DNA of 64,000 bases from Pseudomonadota bacterium (GCA_023457435.1 JAEWLS010000013.1:70909-134908), one strand, 5' to 3'. Shown: positions 11,647 to 19,946, counted from the stretch's first letter. Numbers and translations: made by a program. Notes: generated by a model from the letters alone, not told the origin.

Positions 11647-14148
11647 ATGGAGGCGAGCCCGATGTCCTCTCACGAACAACATCATCACCAGAGCTCGGAA
11701 CGGCCAGCCGGAGGCGAGATCGTTCGCGATCCCGTGTGCGGGATGACCGTCGATCCGACGGCAGGCAAGCCCAGCGCCGAGCACGCCGGACGAATTTTTC
11801 ATTTCTGCAGCCCGGGTTGCCACGCGAAGTTCGTCGCCGGGCCGGAAGCCTACCTGACTGCCACAGATCCGGTCTGCGGCATGGACGTGGATCGCGCCTC
11901 CGCAAAGCACTTCCACCGCCACGGCGGGGACAAATTCTATTTCTGCTCCGCTGGCTGCAAAAGCAAGTTCGAGGCTGGGCCGGGGCAGTATCTCGATGAC
12001 CGGCCCGCCCCGGCGCCGATGCCCAAAGGCACCCAGTATACCTGCCCGATGCATCCAGAGATCGTACGCGACAAGCCTGGCTCATGCCCGATCTGCGGCA
12101 TGGCGCTCGAGCCGATGGGTGTGCCGACGGGAGACGAAGGCCCGAACCCGGAACTTGTCGACTTCAAGCGCAGGTTCTGGGTTTCCGCCATCCTGTCGCT
12201 CCCGTTGCTGGTCATCGCCATGGGGCCGATGGTAGGCCTTCCCGTGCGCGACTGGATCGGCGAGCGCCTGGCAGCCTGGCTGGAACTGGCCCTTGCCACA
12301 CCGGTCGTTCTGTGGGCCGCGGCTCCCGTCTTCCACCGTGCCTACGAATCCTTCGTCAACCGCAGCCCCAACATGTGGACGCTGATCTCGATCGGCGTCG
12401 GCACGGCGTACATCTACAGCGTCGTCGCCACCTTCTTTCCTGACCTCTTCCCGCACCAGTTCCGCGGCCATGGCGGCTCGGTTCCGGTCTATTTCGAGGC
12501 GGCGGCCGTCATCGTGGCCCTCGTGTTCCTGGGCCAGGTGCTGGAACTCCGGGCGCGCGAGCGGACCGGGTCGGCGATCCGCGCCCTGCTCGACTTGGCG
12601 CCAAAGACGGCGCGCCGGGTCGCAGCAGACGGGTCCGAGGCCGACGTGCCGCTGGACGAGGTGAAGCAGGGAGACCGGCTGCGCGTGCGGCCCGGGGACA
12701 GCGTGCCGGTCGACGGCACCGTCTTGGAGGGCCGGACCTCCATCGACGAGTCCATGATCACGGGCGAGCCTGTGCCCGTGGAGAAGACGCCGGGCGATGC
12801 CGTCACGGGCGGAACGCTGAACCGCAACGGTACGCTCGTCATCACCGCCGAGCGGGTCGGATCCGAGACCATGCTGTCGCGCATCGTTGAGATGGTCGCG
12901 AAGGCGCAGCGATCGCGCGCGCCGATCCAGGGGCTGGCCGACCGCGTCTCCTACTATTTCGTGCCGGCCGTGGTGCTGGTCGCGATCATCGCCTTCGTGG
13001 TCTGGGGTCTCTTCGGACCCGAACCCAGCATGGTGTACGCCATAGTATCGGCGGTGTCGGTCCTGATCATCGCCTGCCCCTGCGCGCTCGGGCTGGCCAC
13101 CCCGATGTCGATCATGACCGCAACCGGGCGCGGCGCCCAGGCGGGCGTCCTCATCAAGGACGCCGAAGCACTGGAACGTTTCGCCAGCGTCGACACGCTC
13201 ATCGTCGACAAGACGGGCACGCTGACGGAGGGCCGCCCGAAGCTGACGGATGTCGTTGCGGCAGAAGGCTTCGATGCCGTGCAGATCCTTTCGCTTGCCG
13301 CCTCGCTGGAGCGCGGCTCGGAGCATCCTCTCGCGGAGGCGATCGTCGAGGGCGCGGCGGAGCGCGGCGCGGCACTGCAGGCCGCGTCCGATTTCGAGGC
13401 GGTCACCGGCAAGGGCGTGAGCGGGTCCGTCGACGGCCGGAAAGTGGCGCTTGGGAATGCCGCCATGATGGCGGATCTCGGCGTCGGCATCGACCGCCTT
13501 GGCGCACGGGCAGACGCCATGAGAGCAGAAGGCAAGACGGCCATGTTCGTCGCGGTCGACGGCGCAGCCGCGGGATTCGTGACCGTGGCCGATCCTGTAA
13601 AGGCCACTACCGTCGAGGCGATCCGCGCCCTGCGCGACAAGGGCCTTCACATCATCATGGCCACAGGCGACAACGAGCGCACCGCCAGCGCGGTGGCGAC
13701 GAAGCTCGGCATCGACGAGGTGCGCGCCGACATGCTTCCAGACAGCAAGCAGAAGCTCATCGAGGAGTTGCGGGCCAGGGGAGCGAGGGTCGCAATGGCG
13801 GGGGACGGCGTGAACGACGCGCCCGCACTCGCCGCCGCGGATGTGGGCATCGCCATGGGTACGGGTGCGGACGTTGCGCTCGAAAGCGCGGGTATCACTC
13901 TGGTGAAGGGCGATCTCAACGGCATCGTGCGGGCGCGCACGCTCGCACAGGCGACGATCCGCAACATCAGGGAGAACCTGTTCTTCGCCTTCGTTTGCAA
14001 CGCGCTCGGCGTGCCCGTGGCCGCAGGGGCGCTCTATCCCGTCTTCGGCACCCTCCTCTCACCGATGATCGCGGCGGCCGCGATGAGCCTGTCGTCCGTC
14101 TCCGTCATCGCCAACGCGCTCAGGCTGCGAACGGTGCGGCTCGGCTGA
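11647..14148 (+). CDS. Cu(I)-translocating P1B-type ATPase with two YHS domains
   Basis: Exports copper from the cytoplasm. The 833-residue protein has, in order: a His-rich start (HEQHHHQ), two YHS metal-binding domains (DPVCGMTVD near residue 30, FCSPGC near 56; DPVCGMDVD near 75, FCSAGC near 100), a heavy-metal-binding domain (YTCPMHPEI...CPICGMALEP, about 135-160), eight TM segments, TGEP actuator loop (MITGEPVPVEK), the CPC motif (Cys-477, Cys-479), phosphorylation site DKTGTLT (Asp-521), HP motif (SEHPLAEAI) and hinge GDGVNDAPAL. The CPC motif assigns it to the copper/silver group. ATG at 11647 or 11662 could be the start. cueR follows 21 bases later. Confidence 0.95.
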   Translation: MEASPMSSHEQHHHQSSERPAGGEIVRDPVCGMTVDPTAGKPSAEHAGRIFHFCSPGCHAKFVAGPEAYLTATDPVCGMDVDRASAKHFHRHGGDKFYFCSAGCKSKFEAGPGQYLDDRPAPAPMPKGTQYTCPMHPEIVRDKPGSCPICGMALEPMGVPTGDEGPNPELVDFKRRFWVSAILSLPLLVIAMGPMVGLPVRDWIGERLAAWLELALATPVVLWAAAPVFHRAYESFVNRSPNMWTLISIGVGTAYIYSVVATFFPDLFPHQFRGHGGSVPVYFEAAAVIVALVFLGQVLELRARERTGSAIRALLDLAPKTARRVAADGSEADVPLDEVKQGDRLRVRPGDSVPVDGTVLEGRTSIDESMITGEPVPVEKTPGDAVTGGTLNRNGTLVITAERVGSETMLSRIVEMVAKAQRSRAPIQGLADRVSYYFVPAVVLVAIIAFVVWGLFGPEPSMVYAIVSAVSVLIIACPCALGLATPMSIMTATGRGAQAGVLIKDAEALERFASVDTLIVDKTGTLTEGRPKLTDVVAAEGFDAVQILSLAASLERGSEHPLAEAIVEGAAERGAALQAASDFEAVTGKGVSGSVDGRKVALGNAAMMADLGVGIDRLGARADAMRAEGKTAMFVAVDGAAAGFVTVADPVKATTVEAIRALRDKGLHIIMATGDNERTASAVATKLGIDEVRADMLPDSKQKLIEELRARGARVAMAGDGVNDAPALAAADVGIAMGTGADVALESAGITLVKGDLNGIVRARTLAQATIRNIRENLFFAFVCNALGVPVAAGALYPVFGTLLSPMIAAAAMSLSSVSVIANALRLRTVRLG

Positions 14149-14169
14149 ATCCATCCAGGAGCAATCGCC

Positions 14170-14568
14170 ATGAACATCGGTACCGTATCGGAAAAGTCGG
14201 GCCTCGCCGCGAAGACGATCCGCTACTATGAGGATATCGGGCTGATCAGGCCGGACCGCCGCGACAACGGCTACCGCGACTATTCGATGGAGGACGTTCA
14301 TCGGCTGCGCTTTCTTCAACGCTCGCGCAGCTTGGGCTTCTCCGTCGAGGAATGCCGCCAGCTTCTGTCGCTTTACGGCGACCGGGAGCGCGAGAGCGCT
14401 GAAGTGAAGGCGATCGCCACGACAAAGCTCGGCGAGATCGAACGCAAGATCGTGGAACTGCAGGGGCTCCACGAGATGCTCAGTCACCTCGTCGCCACCT
14501 GCCACGGCGACCACCGCCCCGAATGCCCGATCATCGATGGTCTGTCCGGAAAGGTTCCCATTCACTGA
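14170..14568 (+). CDS. cueR: Cu(I)-responsive MerR-family regulator CueR
   Basis: A 132-residue MerR-type activator. The N-terminal winged helix is classical (MNIGTVSEKSGLAAKTIRYYEDIGLI), followed by a dimerisation helix and a metal loop with Cys-111 and Cys-119 (CHGDHRPEC), the same spacing as Cu(I)-binding Cys-112/Cys-120 of E. coli CueR. It senses cytoplasmic copper and would act on the two CueR-type promoters at 11558-11588 and 11603-11633. It lies directly behind the ATPase gene, so the regulator is probably under its own control. Confidence 0.94.
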   Translation: MNIGTVSEKSGLAAKTIRYYEDIGLIRPDRRDNGYRDYSMEDVHRLRFLQRSRSLGFSVEECRQLLSLYGDRERESAEVKAIATTKLGEIERKIVELQGLHEMLSHLVATCHGDHRPECPIIDGLSGKVPIH

Positions 14569-14696
14569 TGAGTGGGAGTCGTCGCGGAATGAGCGTTGCC
14601 GTCACACGACTGCATTCGATATTCTGAGGGCCTGCGCGGCTCAAGTCTCCGCCAGGGAGAGAGGCGCGACCCGTGACAGCCATGCGAGGTGGCACA

Positions 14697-15080
14697 ATGG
14701 CCGAACAAACCGTCAGCGTCAGATATATGGTCGACGACGTCCAGGCGTCTGTCGACTGGTATGTGAAGCACCTCGGCTTCGAGGTGATCTCCAACTTCGC
14801 GCCTCCCTTCGCGGATGTACGACGAGGATCGCTTCGGCTCCTCCTGAGCGGACCGGCGAGCTCCGCCGGCCGTCCGATGGCAGACGGGGAGCAGCCGCGC
14901 CCGGGCGGGTGGAACCGCATCCACCTTCTGGTCCAGAACCTGGCGTCGGAGGTGGAGCGGCTGAAGAAGGAGGGAGCCCGGTTTCGGAACGACATCGTGT
15001 CCGGTCCGGGAGGTTCACAAGTTCTCCTCGTGGACCCGTCGGGCAATCTCGTCGAACTTTTCGAACCCGCGCAGCGCTGA
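14697..15080 (+). CDS. VOC-family (glyoxalase/bleomycin-resistance fold) protein
   Basis: A 127-residue vicinal-oxygen-chelate protein: the N-terminal strand VRYMVDDVQASVDWYVKHLGFEV and the C-terminal half IHLLVQNLASEVERLKKEGARF ... GGSQVLLVDPSGNLVELFEP are the two beta-alpha-beta modules. Metal-ligand positions of glyoxalase I are only partly present (His in RIHLLV, Glu in VELFEP), so the reaction is unknown. ATG at 14697 is preferred because GAGGTGG lies just upstream; a longer frame starts at 14673. It stands alone between the copper genes and the P1B-4 ATPase. Confidence 0.85.
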   Translation: MAEQTVSVRYMVDDVQASVDWYVKHLGFEVISNFAPPFADVRRGSLRLLLSGPASSAGRPMADGEQPRPGGWNRIHLLVQNLASEVERLKKEGARFRNDIVSGPGGSQVLLVDPSGNLVELFEPAQR

Positions 15081-15246
15081 TCGCGCGAGCCCCCAGGCGC
15101 GTCGGGAACCCCGCATGAATGATGGCGGTGTCGCGACGGCACTTGTTGCTCTGCCCATGGGGCGTTGGCGCTCGGCGCCGAGATCGGTACGGGATGGGTT
15201 CAAGGACTGAAGGCGGCCGCCGTCGCGGTGGTGGCGCTACGTGTCG

Positions 15247-17235
15247 TCACATCCGCCGCGGGATTTTGCGGCGATAGGCCTGTCGGGGGATGCTCGCCGA
15301 GGAATGCGCGGCCTGACGCATGCTGTCCGTGCTCGTTGCGGCGCGACGGTCTCCAGGCCCTGCCAACAGGCGAAGGCCGTTGAGGACGACCAGCACCGTG
15401 CCGCCCTCGTGGCCGATTACGGCGAGCGGCAGTGGCAATTCGAAGAACAGGCCGCCGATAACCAGCACCGCCATCGCGACGAGCGCAAAGGCAAGGTTCT
15501 GCCGGATGATGCTGGCGGTGCGCTTCGCAAGCTGCTGCGCGTCGGCGAGCTGGCGCATGTCTTCCGACAGGAGCGCGACGTCGGCGGCCTGAAGCGCAAC
15601 ATCCGATCCGGCCGCGCCCATGGCGATGCCGACATCGGCCCGGGCAAGGGCTGCCGCATCGTTCACGCCGTCGCCGACGAAGGCGACCTTGCCGGTAGAG
15701 GCAAGCTCTCCGACCATGCGCACCTTGTCCTCGGGCAGCATGTCGGCGTGGATCTCCTCGACGCGGAGCCCCAATTGCGATCCGATCCTTTCTGCAACAG
15801 GGCGACGGTCCCCGGTCATCATCACGATCCGGCGAACGCCGCCATCCCGCAGGGCTTGTAGCGCGGCAGGTGACGTAGCTCGCGCCTCGTCTGCCACCGT
15901 CAGGGCGCCGAGCACGGTCGAATCCCTGCCGAGGTAGATGACGGTCTGCGAGTCCTGCGCCAGCGCGGCCAGTGCCGGGTTGTCGATGGACGCGCCCATC
16001 TGCGCAGCCAGGCGCGGGTTTCCGGCCCAGAGCCGCGTCCCGCCTTGTTCGCCGACGATTCCGGCGCTCGGGCGGGTCGCGACATTTTCCACACGGGCGG
16101 GCACAATCGAGCGTCGCCTCGCCTCCTGCCTGATCGCAGCGGCACTATGGTGTTCGGAATGGGCCTCCAGGCCCGATAGGAGCCGCAGCAGTTCGTCCTC
16201 GTCGCCATCAAGCGCGACGACGCGGTTTACCACGGCCTTGCCCGTCGTCAGCGTGCCGGTTTTGTCGAAGGCGAAGGTATCAATGGCCGCAAGGGTTTCC
16301 AGCGCCGCGCCGCCCTTGAAGAGCACGCCGCGCCGCGCGGCGGCTGACAGCGCCGAGAGTATCGCCGCCGGCACCGAAATCACGATGGCGCAGGGGCTGG
16401 CGGCGACGAGAAGCGTCGCTGCGCGATAGAGCGCGTCATGCCAGTCGCCGCCGAGCCAGTAGAAGGCGGCGAAGGCGAGCGCGGCACCGGCCATGACGGC
16501 CATCGTGTAGCGCTGCCCGAACCATGCACTGAACTGTTCCGAGGGCGCCTTGGCGGCCTGCGCCTCGGTGACGAGCTGGATCATCCGGGCGACGGTGCTT
16601 TCGGCGACAGGCTTGGTAACCGTCACCTCCAGCACGCCGTCCAGATTGACCGTGGCCTCGAAGACCTGCGCGCCTGGCTCCTTGCTCACGGGAATGGACT
16701 CACCAGTGATGCTGGCCTCGTCCAGCGAACCGTGGCCCCCGGCGATCACGCCGTCCGCCGGAACGCGAGCGCCGGGCCGCAGGACGACGACATCGCCGAT
16801 GGCGAGCTCAGCCGCAGGGACTTCCCGCACCGAACCGTCCGGGTTCCTCCGGAATGCCGTCTCCGGCCTCAGCGCCATCAGGGATTCGACGGCGCGGCGG
16901 GCGCGGCCGAGCGCGCGGTCTTCCAGCGTCGTCGAAACGCTGAAGAGGGTGAGCAGCACCGCGCCCTCGAACGGAGCGCCGACAGCAGCCGCCGCGACCG
17001 CCGCCACGACCATCAAGAGGTCGATGTCGAGGATATGCTCCTGGAACAGTGCCCGCAGCGCGCGCCAGGCGGCCGGAATGCCGCCCGCGGCGTAGACCAC
17101 TCCGAGGCCGACGAGCGTCAGGGTGTCCGCGAGGCCGCCCTCGCGCATGAAAAGCGCCGCCGCCGATGCCAGCATTCCAGCAACTGCTGACCCGGTGAGA
17201 AGCATCGCGGCGTCGAGTTTCGTGGGCGTCTGCAT
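15247..17235 (-). CDS. P1B-4-type heavy-metal-translocating ATPase (Co/Fe/Zn class)
   Basis: A 662-residue metal exporter without an N-terminal metal-binding domain. It has the TGES actuator loop (SITGESIPVSK), the SPC membrane motif (ASPCAIVISVP, about residue 290), DKTGTLTTGK (about 333), SEHHSAAAI, GDGVNDAAALA and, near the C terminus, the HEGGTVLVVLNGLRLL motif. SPC together with HEGG(T) in the last TM helix defines the P1B-4 subgroup, whose members export Co(II), Fe(II) or Zn(II); the motif does not settle which. The C-terminal tail (about 40 residues, Arg/Ser-rich) is an extension of low conservation. It diverges from the sulfur operon with a palindrome between them. Confidence 0.92.
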   Translation of the reverse strand: MQTPTKLDAAMLLTGSAVAGMLASAAALFMREGGLADTLTLVGLGVVYAAGGIPAAWRALRALFQEHILDIDLLMVVAAVAAAAVGAPFEGAVLLTLFSVSTTLEDRALGRARRAVESLMALRPETAFRRNPDGSVREVPAAELAIGDVVVLRPGARVPADGVIAGGHGSLDEASITGESIPVSKEPGAQVFEATVNLDGVLEVTVTKPVAESTVARMIQLVTEAQAAKAPSEQFSAWFGQRYTMAVMAGAALAFAAFYWLGGDWHDALYRAATLLVAASPCAIVISVPAAILSALSAAARRGVLFKGGAALETLAAIDTFAFDKTGTLTTGKAVVNRVVALDGDEDELLRLLSGLEAHSEHHSAAAIRQEARRRSIVPARVENVATRPSAGIVGEQGGTRLWAGNPRLAAQMGASIDNPALAALAQDSQTVIYLGRDSTVLGALTVADEARATSPAALQALRDGGVRRIVMMTGDRRPVAERIGSQLGLRVEEIHADMLPEDKVRMVGELASTGKVAFVGDGVNDAAALARADVGIAMGAAGSDVALQAADVALLSEDMRQLADAQQLAKRTASIIRQNLAFALVAMAVLVIGGLFFELPLPLAVIGHEGGTVLVVLNGLRLLAGPGDRRAATSTDSMRQAAHSSASIPRQAYRRKIPRRM

Positions 17236-17283
17236 GGTCGTGTTCCCGGATCAGCCGGATGCATATCGTATTAACTGCGAGAT

Positions 17284-17309
17284 TACTATTGCGATTTATC
17301 GCAATCGTA
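17284..17309. promoter_or_regulatory. palindromic operator-like site between the metal ATPase and sulfur operon
   Basis: The core ATTGCGATTTATCGCAAT (17288-17305) is a perfect 8-2-8 palindrome. It extends outward to TAC...GTA after one unmatched base on each side, covering 26 bases. It lies 49-74 bases upstream of the ATPase start and 45-70 bases upstream of the divergent gene, in an AT-rich intergenic region. Size and symmetry fit an ArsR-family dimer site; the BigR-like gene 1.4 kb away is the obvious candidate, but this is inferred. Confidence 0.65.
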
Positions 17310-17353
17310 TGTAGCTATCGATCATCGACCGAATGGCATGAGGGTAGACACGG

Positions 17354-17779
17354 ATGAAACAGGTTTCGGACAGGCTTTATGTCGCAGGACAGCCGACGCC
17401 GGCTAACATCGATCACGCCCGCTCGCTTGGCATCGTCGGCATCATCAACAATCGCCCCTACGGCGAAGAACCTGCCCAGCCCGACGTCGCCGGGAGCCGC
17501 GCGGCAGCGGAAGCCCTTGGCCTGAAGTACTGGCATATCCCCGTCGTGCCGGGCCAGATCACCATGGAGCAGGTCCGCGCCTTACGGGAGGTGTCGGCGT
17601 CAGCGGACGGGCCGGTGTTGGCCCACTGCAAGTCCGGCACCCGCTCGGCCAGCCTCTACGCGATCGGCGAGGTGCTGGACGGTGGCATGCGCAAGGACGA
17701 GGTGGTTTCGTTCGGCCGCACTCTCGGCCTCGATCTCTCCGGCGCGGCGCGGTGGCTCGACGCCAACGCTGCTGCGTGA
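17354..17779 (+). CDS. Blh-type DSP-PTPase-like domain protein (TIGR01244 family)
   Basis: A 141-residue protein of the family found as the N-terminal half of beta-lactamase-hydrolase-like protein Blh. It starts KQVSDRLYVAGQPTPANI and has the phosphatase/sulfurtransferase P-loop HCKSGTRSA (Cys near residue 95). In Blh proteins this domain accompanies a persulfide dioxygenase, and the next gene encodes exactly that, so here the two halves are separate genes. It is the first gene of a three-gene sulfur operon ending in a BigR-like regulator. Confidence 0.88.
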   Translation: MKQVSDRLYVAGQPTPANIDHARSLGIVGIINNRPYGEEPAQPDVAGSRAAAEALGLKYWHIPVVPGQITMEQVRALREVSASADGPVLAHCKSGTRSASLYAIGEVLDGGMRKDEVVSFGRTLGLDLSGAARWLDANAAA

Positions 17780-17803
17780 CCCCTACACTACCGGACTCCA
17801 AGC

Positions 17804-18694
17804 ATGAGCGCTGCCAGACCAATCGTGAAGGGCTTCTTCGAAGGCCGCACATCGTCGATCCAGTATGTCGTCGCAGATCCCGAGATGCGCAAATGCGCGA
17901 TCATCGATCCGGTTCTCGACTTCGACGAGAAGTCAGGCGTGGCGGCAACGAAGAGCGCCGACGAGATCCTGGCCTATGTCGCCGCGCAGGCTTTCGAGGT
18001 GGAGTGGATCCTCGACACGCACCCGCACGCTGATCATTTTTCGGCGGCGCAATATTTGAAAAGCCGCACCGGCGCGCCAACCGCGATCGGCGCGAAGGTG
18101 GTCGAGGTGCAGAAGCTCTGGAAGGTCGTCTACAACTGGCCGGATTTCAGGGCGGACGGATCTCAGTGGGACCGGCTGTTCGCGGAAGGCGATACATTCA
18201 CGGTCGGCAACATTCCGGCCCGTGTCCTATTCTCGCCGGGCCACACGCTGGCCTCGATCACCTATGTGATCGGCGACGCCGCCTTCGTGCACGACACGCT
18301 CTTCATGCCTGACTCCGGCACGGCGCGCGCGGACTTTCCGGGCGGCAGCGCAAGCCGTCTCTACAGGTCGATCATGGAGATCCTGTCGCTGCCCGGCGAG
18401 ACGCGCGTCTTTACCGGGCATGACTACCAGCCGGGCGGGCGCGAGCCGCTATGGGAGTCGACGGTCGCCGAGCAGAAGGCGAAGAACACGCACATGTCGA
18501 CATGCAAGACGGAAGCGGAGTTCGTGGCGGTGCGCCAGGCTCGTGACAGGACGCTCGCCATGCCGAAGCTGATCCTGCACGCGCTGCAGGTGAACATGAA
18601 CGGTGGCCGGCTACCCGAGCCCGAATCCAACGGCAAGCGCTATCTCAAGTTTCCACTGGATGCGCTGGCCAACGTCACATGGGACGACAAATGA
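17804..18694 (+). CDS. MBL-fold persulfide dioxygenase-like hydrolase (Blh/ETHE1 type)
   Basis: A 296-residue metallo-beta-lactamase-fold protein; relatives oxidise glutathione persulfide to sulfite and protect against hydrogen sulfide. It shows the metal motif THPHADHFSAA (about residues 71-81), a second histidine in SPGHTLASITY, Asp in HDTLFMPDSGTARADFPGG and a last His in FTGHDYQPGG. The retained pattern with one Fe ligand set is typical of the ETHE1-like branch. It begins 24 bases after the phosphatase-like gene and its stop overlaps the regulator start. Confidence 0.9.
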   Translation: MSAARPIVKGFFEGRTSSIQYVVADPEMRKCAIIDPVLDFDEKSGVAATKSADEILAYVAAQAFEVEWILDTHPHADHFSAAQYLKSRTGAPTAIGAKVVEVQKLWKVVYNWPDFRADGSQWDRLFAEGDTFTVGNIPARVLFSPGHTLASITYVIGDAAFVHDTLFMPDSGTARADFPGGSASRLYRSIMEILSLPGETRVFTGHDYQPGGREPLWESTVAEQKAKNTHMSTCKTEAEFVAVRQARDRTLAMPKLILHALQVNMNGGRLPEPESNGKRYLKFPLDALANVTWDDK

Positions 18695-19014
18695 AGCTCG
18701 AGCTCGGACCCGACACGGCCGAACTGGTGAGCAACGCCACGGAGGCGGCGGATTTCCTCAAGAAGTTCGCCCACCCCTCGCGGCTGATGATCGTTTGCGC
18801 GCTGATTGAGGGTGAGCGCTCGGTGCGCGACCTGGAAGATACGCTCGGCATCCGCCAGCCCGGCCTGTCCCAGCAGATCGCTGAGCTGCGCGATGCCGGG
18901 CTGATCGTCGGCCGCAAGGAATCGAAGAACATGTTCTATCGCCTTGCCGACGGGCGGGTGAGCGAATTCATCGATCTGATGTTCCGGATGTTCTGCAAAC
19001 CCGCAGGACGCTGA
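18691..19014 (+). CDS. BigR/SqrR-like ArsR-family repressor
   Basis: A 107-residue winged-helix repressor: KKFAHPSRLMIVCALIEGERSVRDLE then the recognition helix RQPGLSQQIAELRDAGLI and wing GRKESKNMFYRL. It carries exactly two cysteines, Cys-36 and Cys-102. Their 66-residue separation equals that of the redox pair in BigR and SqrR, which form a di- or tetrasulfide on exposure to reactive sulfur and release DNA. The ATG overlaps the stop of the upstream gene (ATGA); an in-frame start at 18679 lies inside that gene. It probably represses this operon in the absence of sulfide. Confidence 0.92.
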   Translation: MKLELGPDTAELVSNATEAADFLKKFAHPSRLMIVCALIEGERSVRDLEDTLGIRQPGLSQQIAELRDAGLIVGRKESKNMFYRLADGRVSEFIDLMFRMFCKPAGR

Positions 19015-19026
19015 CAGGACCAACAC

Positions 19027-19072
19027 ATGACTGACCCGGTACGCATCGCTCATCGGCGGTGCGACGATCGGC
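19027..19072 (+). pseudogene. probable remnant of a YeeE/YedE-family sulfur-transport gene start
   Basis: Thirteen bases after the regulator an ATG opens MTDPVRIA; after a single-base slip near 19050 the other frame reads IGGATIG. Together they look like the N terminus of YeeE/YedE membrane proteins, which follow blh-bigR in many related genomes. No transmembrane continuation exists in any frame to 19289, so the rest of the gene is gone. The match is short, so this is a moderate-confidence call. Confidence 0.4.
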
Positions 19073-19289
19073 TGTCGCGCTCTCCACTTCGTCCGCCTGA
19101 AGGTCAAACCGCTATTCGGTGTCTCCGTGTCATCTCTGACACGCCGCCGTCTGGCGCGCGCAGGCAAACGGTGAATCGGCGGCGGTGATCCTCGCGGTTT
19201 GCGCCGACGCCGGGCGTCTCGTCACGTCGCAAAATTTCGCTGGAACATTTGCGCGTGGCGCCTGTTCACACCGCATCAGGAGGATCCAC

Positions 19290-19364
19290 ATGAACGGCGT
19301 CATCTACCTCATCGGTCTCGTCGTGGTCGTGCTGGCGGTCCTTTCCATCCTCGGCATGGCATAG
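19290..19364 (+). CDS. 24-residue single-span membrane peptide
   Basis: A short open frame with a perfect AGGAGG ribosome site at 19278-19283, six bases before ATG. The product is almost entirely one hydrophobic helix (NGVIYLIGLVVVVLAVLSIL then GMA), so it should be an integral membrane peptide. It lies 9 bases before the following gene, which has its own AGGAGA-GGG site, and seems to be the first cistron of the DUF3618 operon. Function unknown; the strong ribosome site and conservation-like hydrophobic pattern argue that it is translated. Confidence 0.7.
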   Translation: MNGVIYLIGLVVVVLAVLSILGMA

Positions 19365-19373
19365 GAGAGGGCA

Positions 19374-19946
19374 ATGCAGAATACGACCGGCGGGACGTCC
19401 GCAAACCCCATGCAAGACCTGCAGCAGACTGCAGCTGACCAGTTCCGCGGAGCGCAGGACGTCGCGAAGGACGCGTCTGCGGACCTTTCGCAGAAGGCGA
19501 ATGAGCTGGCCGGCGACGCGAAGGATATGCTCCTGGAGCGCGCCGACGATATCAAGAAGGGGTTCGGCGGCAACCTCGCCGCGCTCGGCGGCGCTATACA
19601 AGCAGCGCGCGAATACCTGGACGAACACGACCAGAAGACTGCGTCGCGGCTGGTGGGCGACGCGGGCGACGGGCTCGGCCGCATGGCCGCCTCGCTCAAT
19701 GACAAGTCGCTCAGCGAATTCCTGGACGACCTGCGCGAAACCGGACGACGCAACGCCGGGGGGCTGTTCGCAGGCTCCGTACTCGCCGGGCTGGCGCTTG
19801 GCAGACTGCTGCGCGCATCCGAAGGCGGCTCGTCGACATCCGCCGGCGATGCCGCGCCCGGCCGGGAGAAACGCGACGGCAACGAGCAGCGCTCCGACGG
19901 TGCGTCGCGCCAGCCGGACACCGGCAGTGCGGGGTCCTCGCTATGA
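19374..19946 (+). CDS. amphipathic helical protein of unknown function in the DUF3618 operon
   Basis: Not a named family that I can assign. The 190-residue protein has a long N-terminal region of heptad-like Ala/Asp/Lys-rich helix (QQTAADQFRGAQDVAKDA..., residues 15-60), a middle amphipathic part (REYLDEHDQKTASRLVGDAG), a short glycine/alanine-rich hydrophobic stretch (NAGGLFAGSVLAGLALGRLLRA, about 130-150) that may enter a membrane, and a low-complexity polar tail. It overlaps the holin-like gene by 4 bases. The same arrangement next to a holin-like and a DUF3618 protein suggests an envelope or stress-related role. Confidence 0.75.
   Translation: MQNTTGGTSANPMQDLQQTAADQFRGAQDVAKDASADLSQKANELAGDAKDMLLERADDIKKGFGGNLAALGGAIQAAREYLDEHDQKTASRLVGDAGDGLGRMAASLNDKSLSEFLDDLRETGRRNAGGLFAGSVLAGLALGRLLRASEGGSSTSAGDAAPGREKRDGNEQRSDGASRQPDTGSAGSSL

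Noticed and set aside
12082..13650. 522-codon minus-strand frame opposite the copper ATPase
   Set aside because: His/Arg/Asp-rich nonsense composition typical of antisense frames; the plus-strand ATPase is certain.
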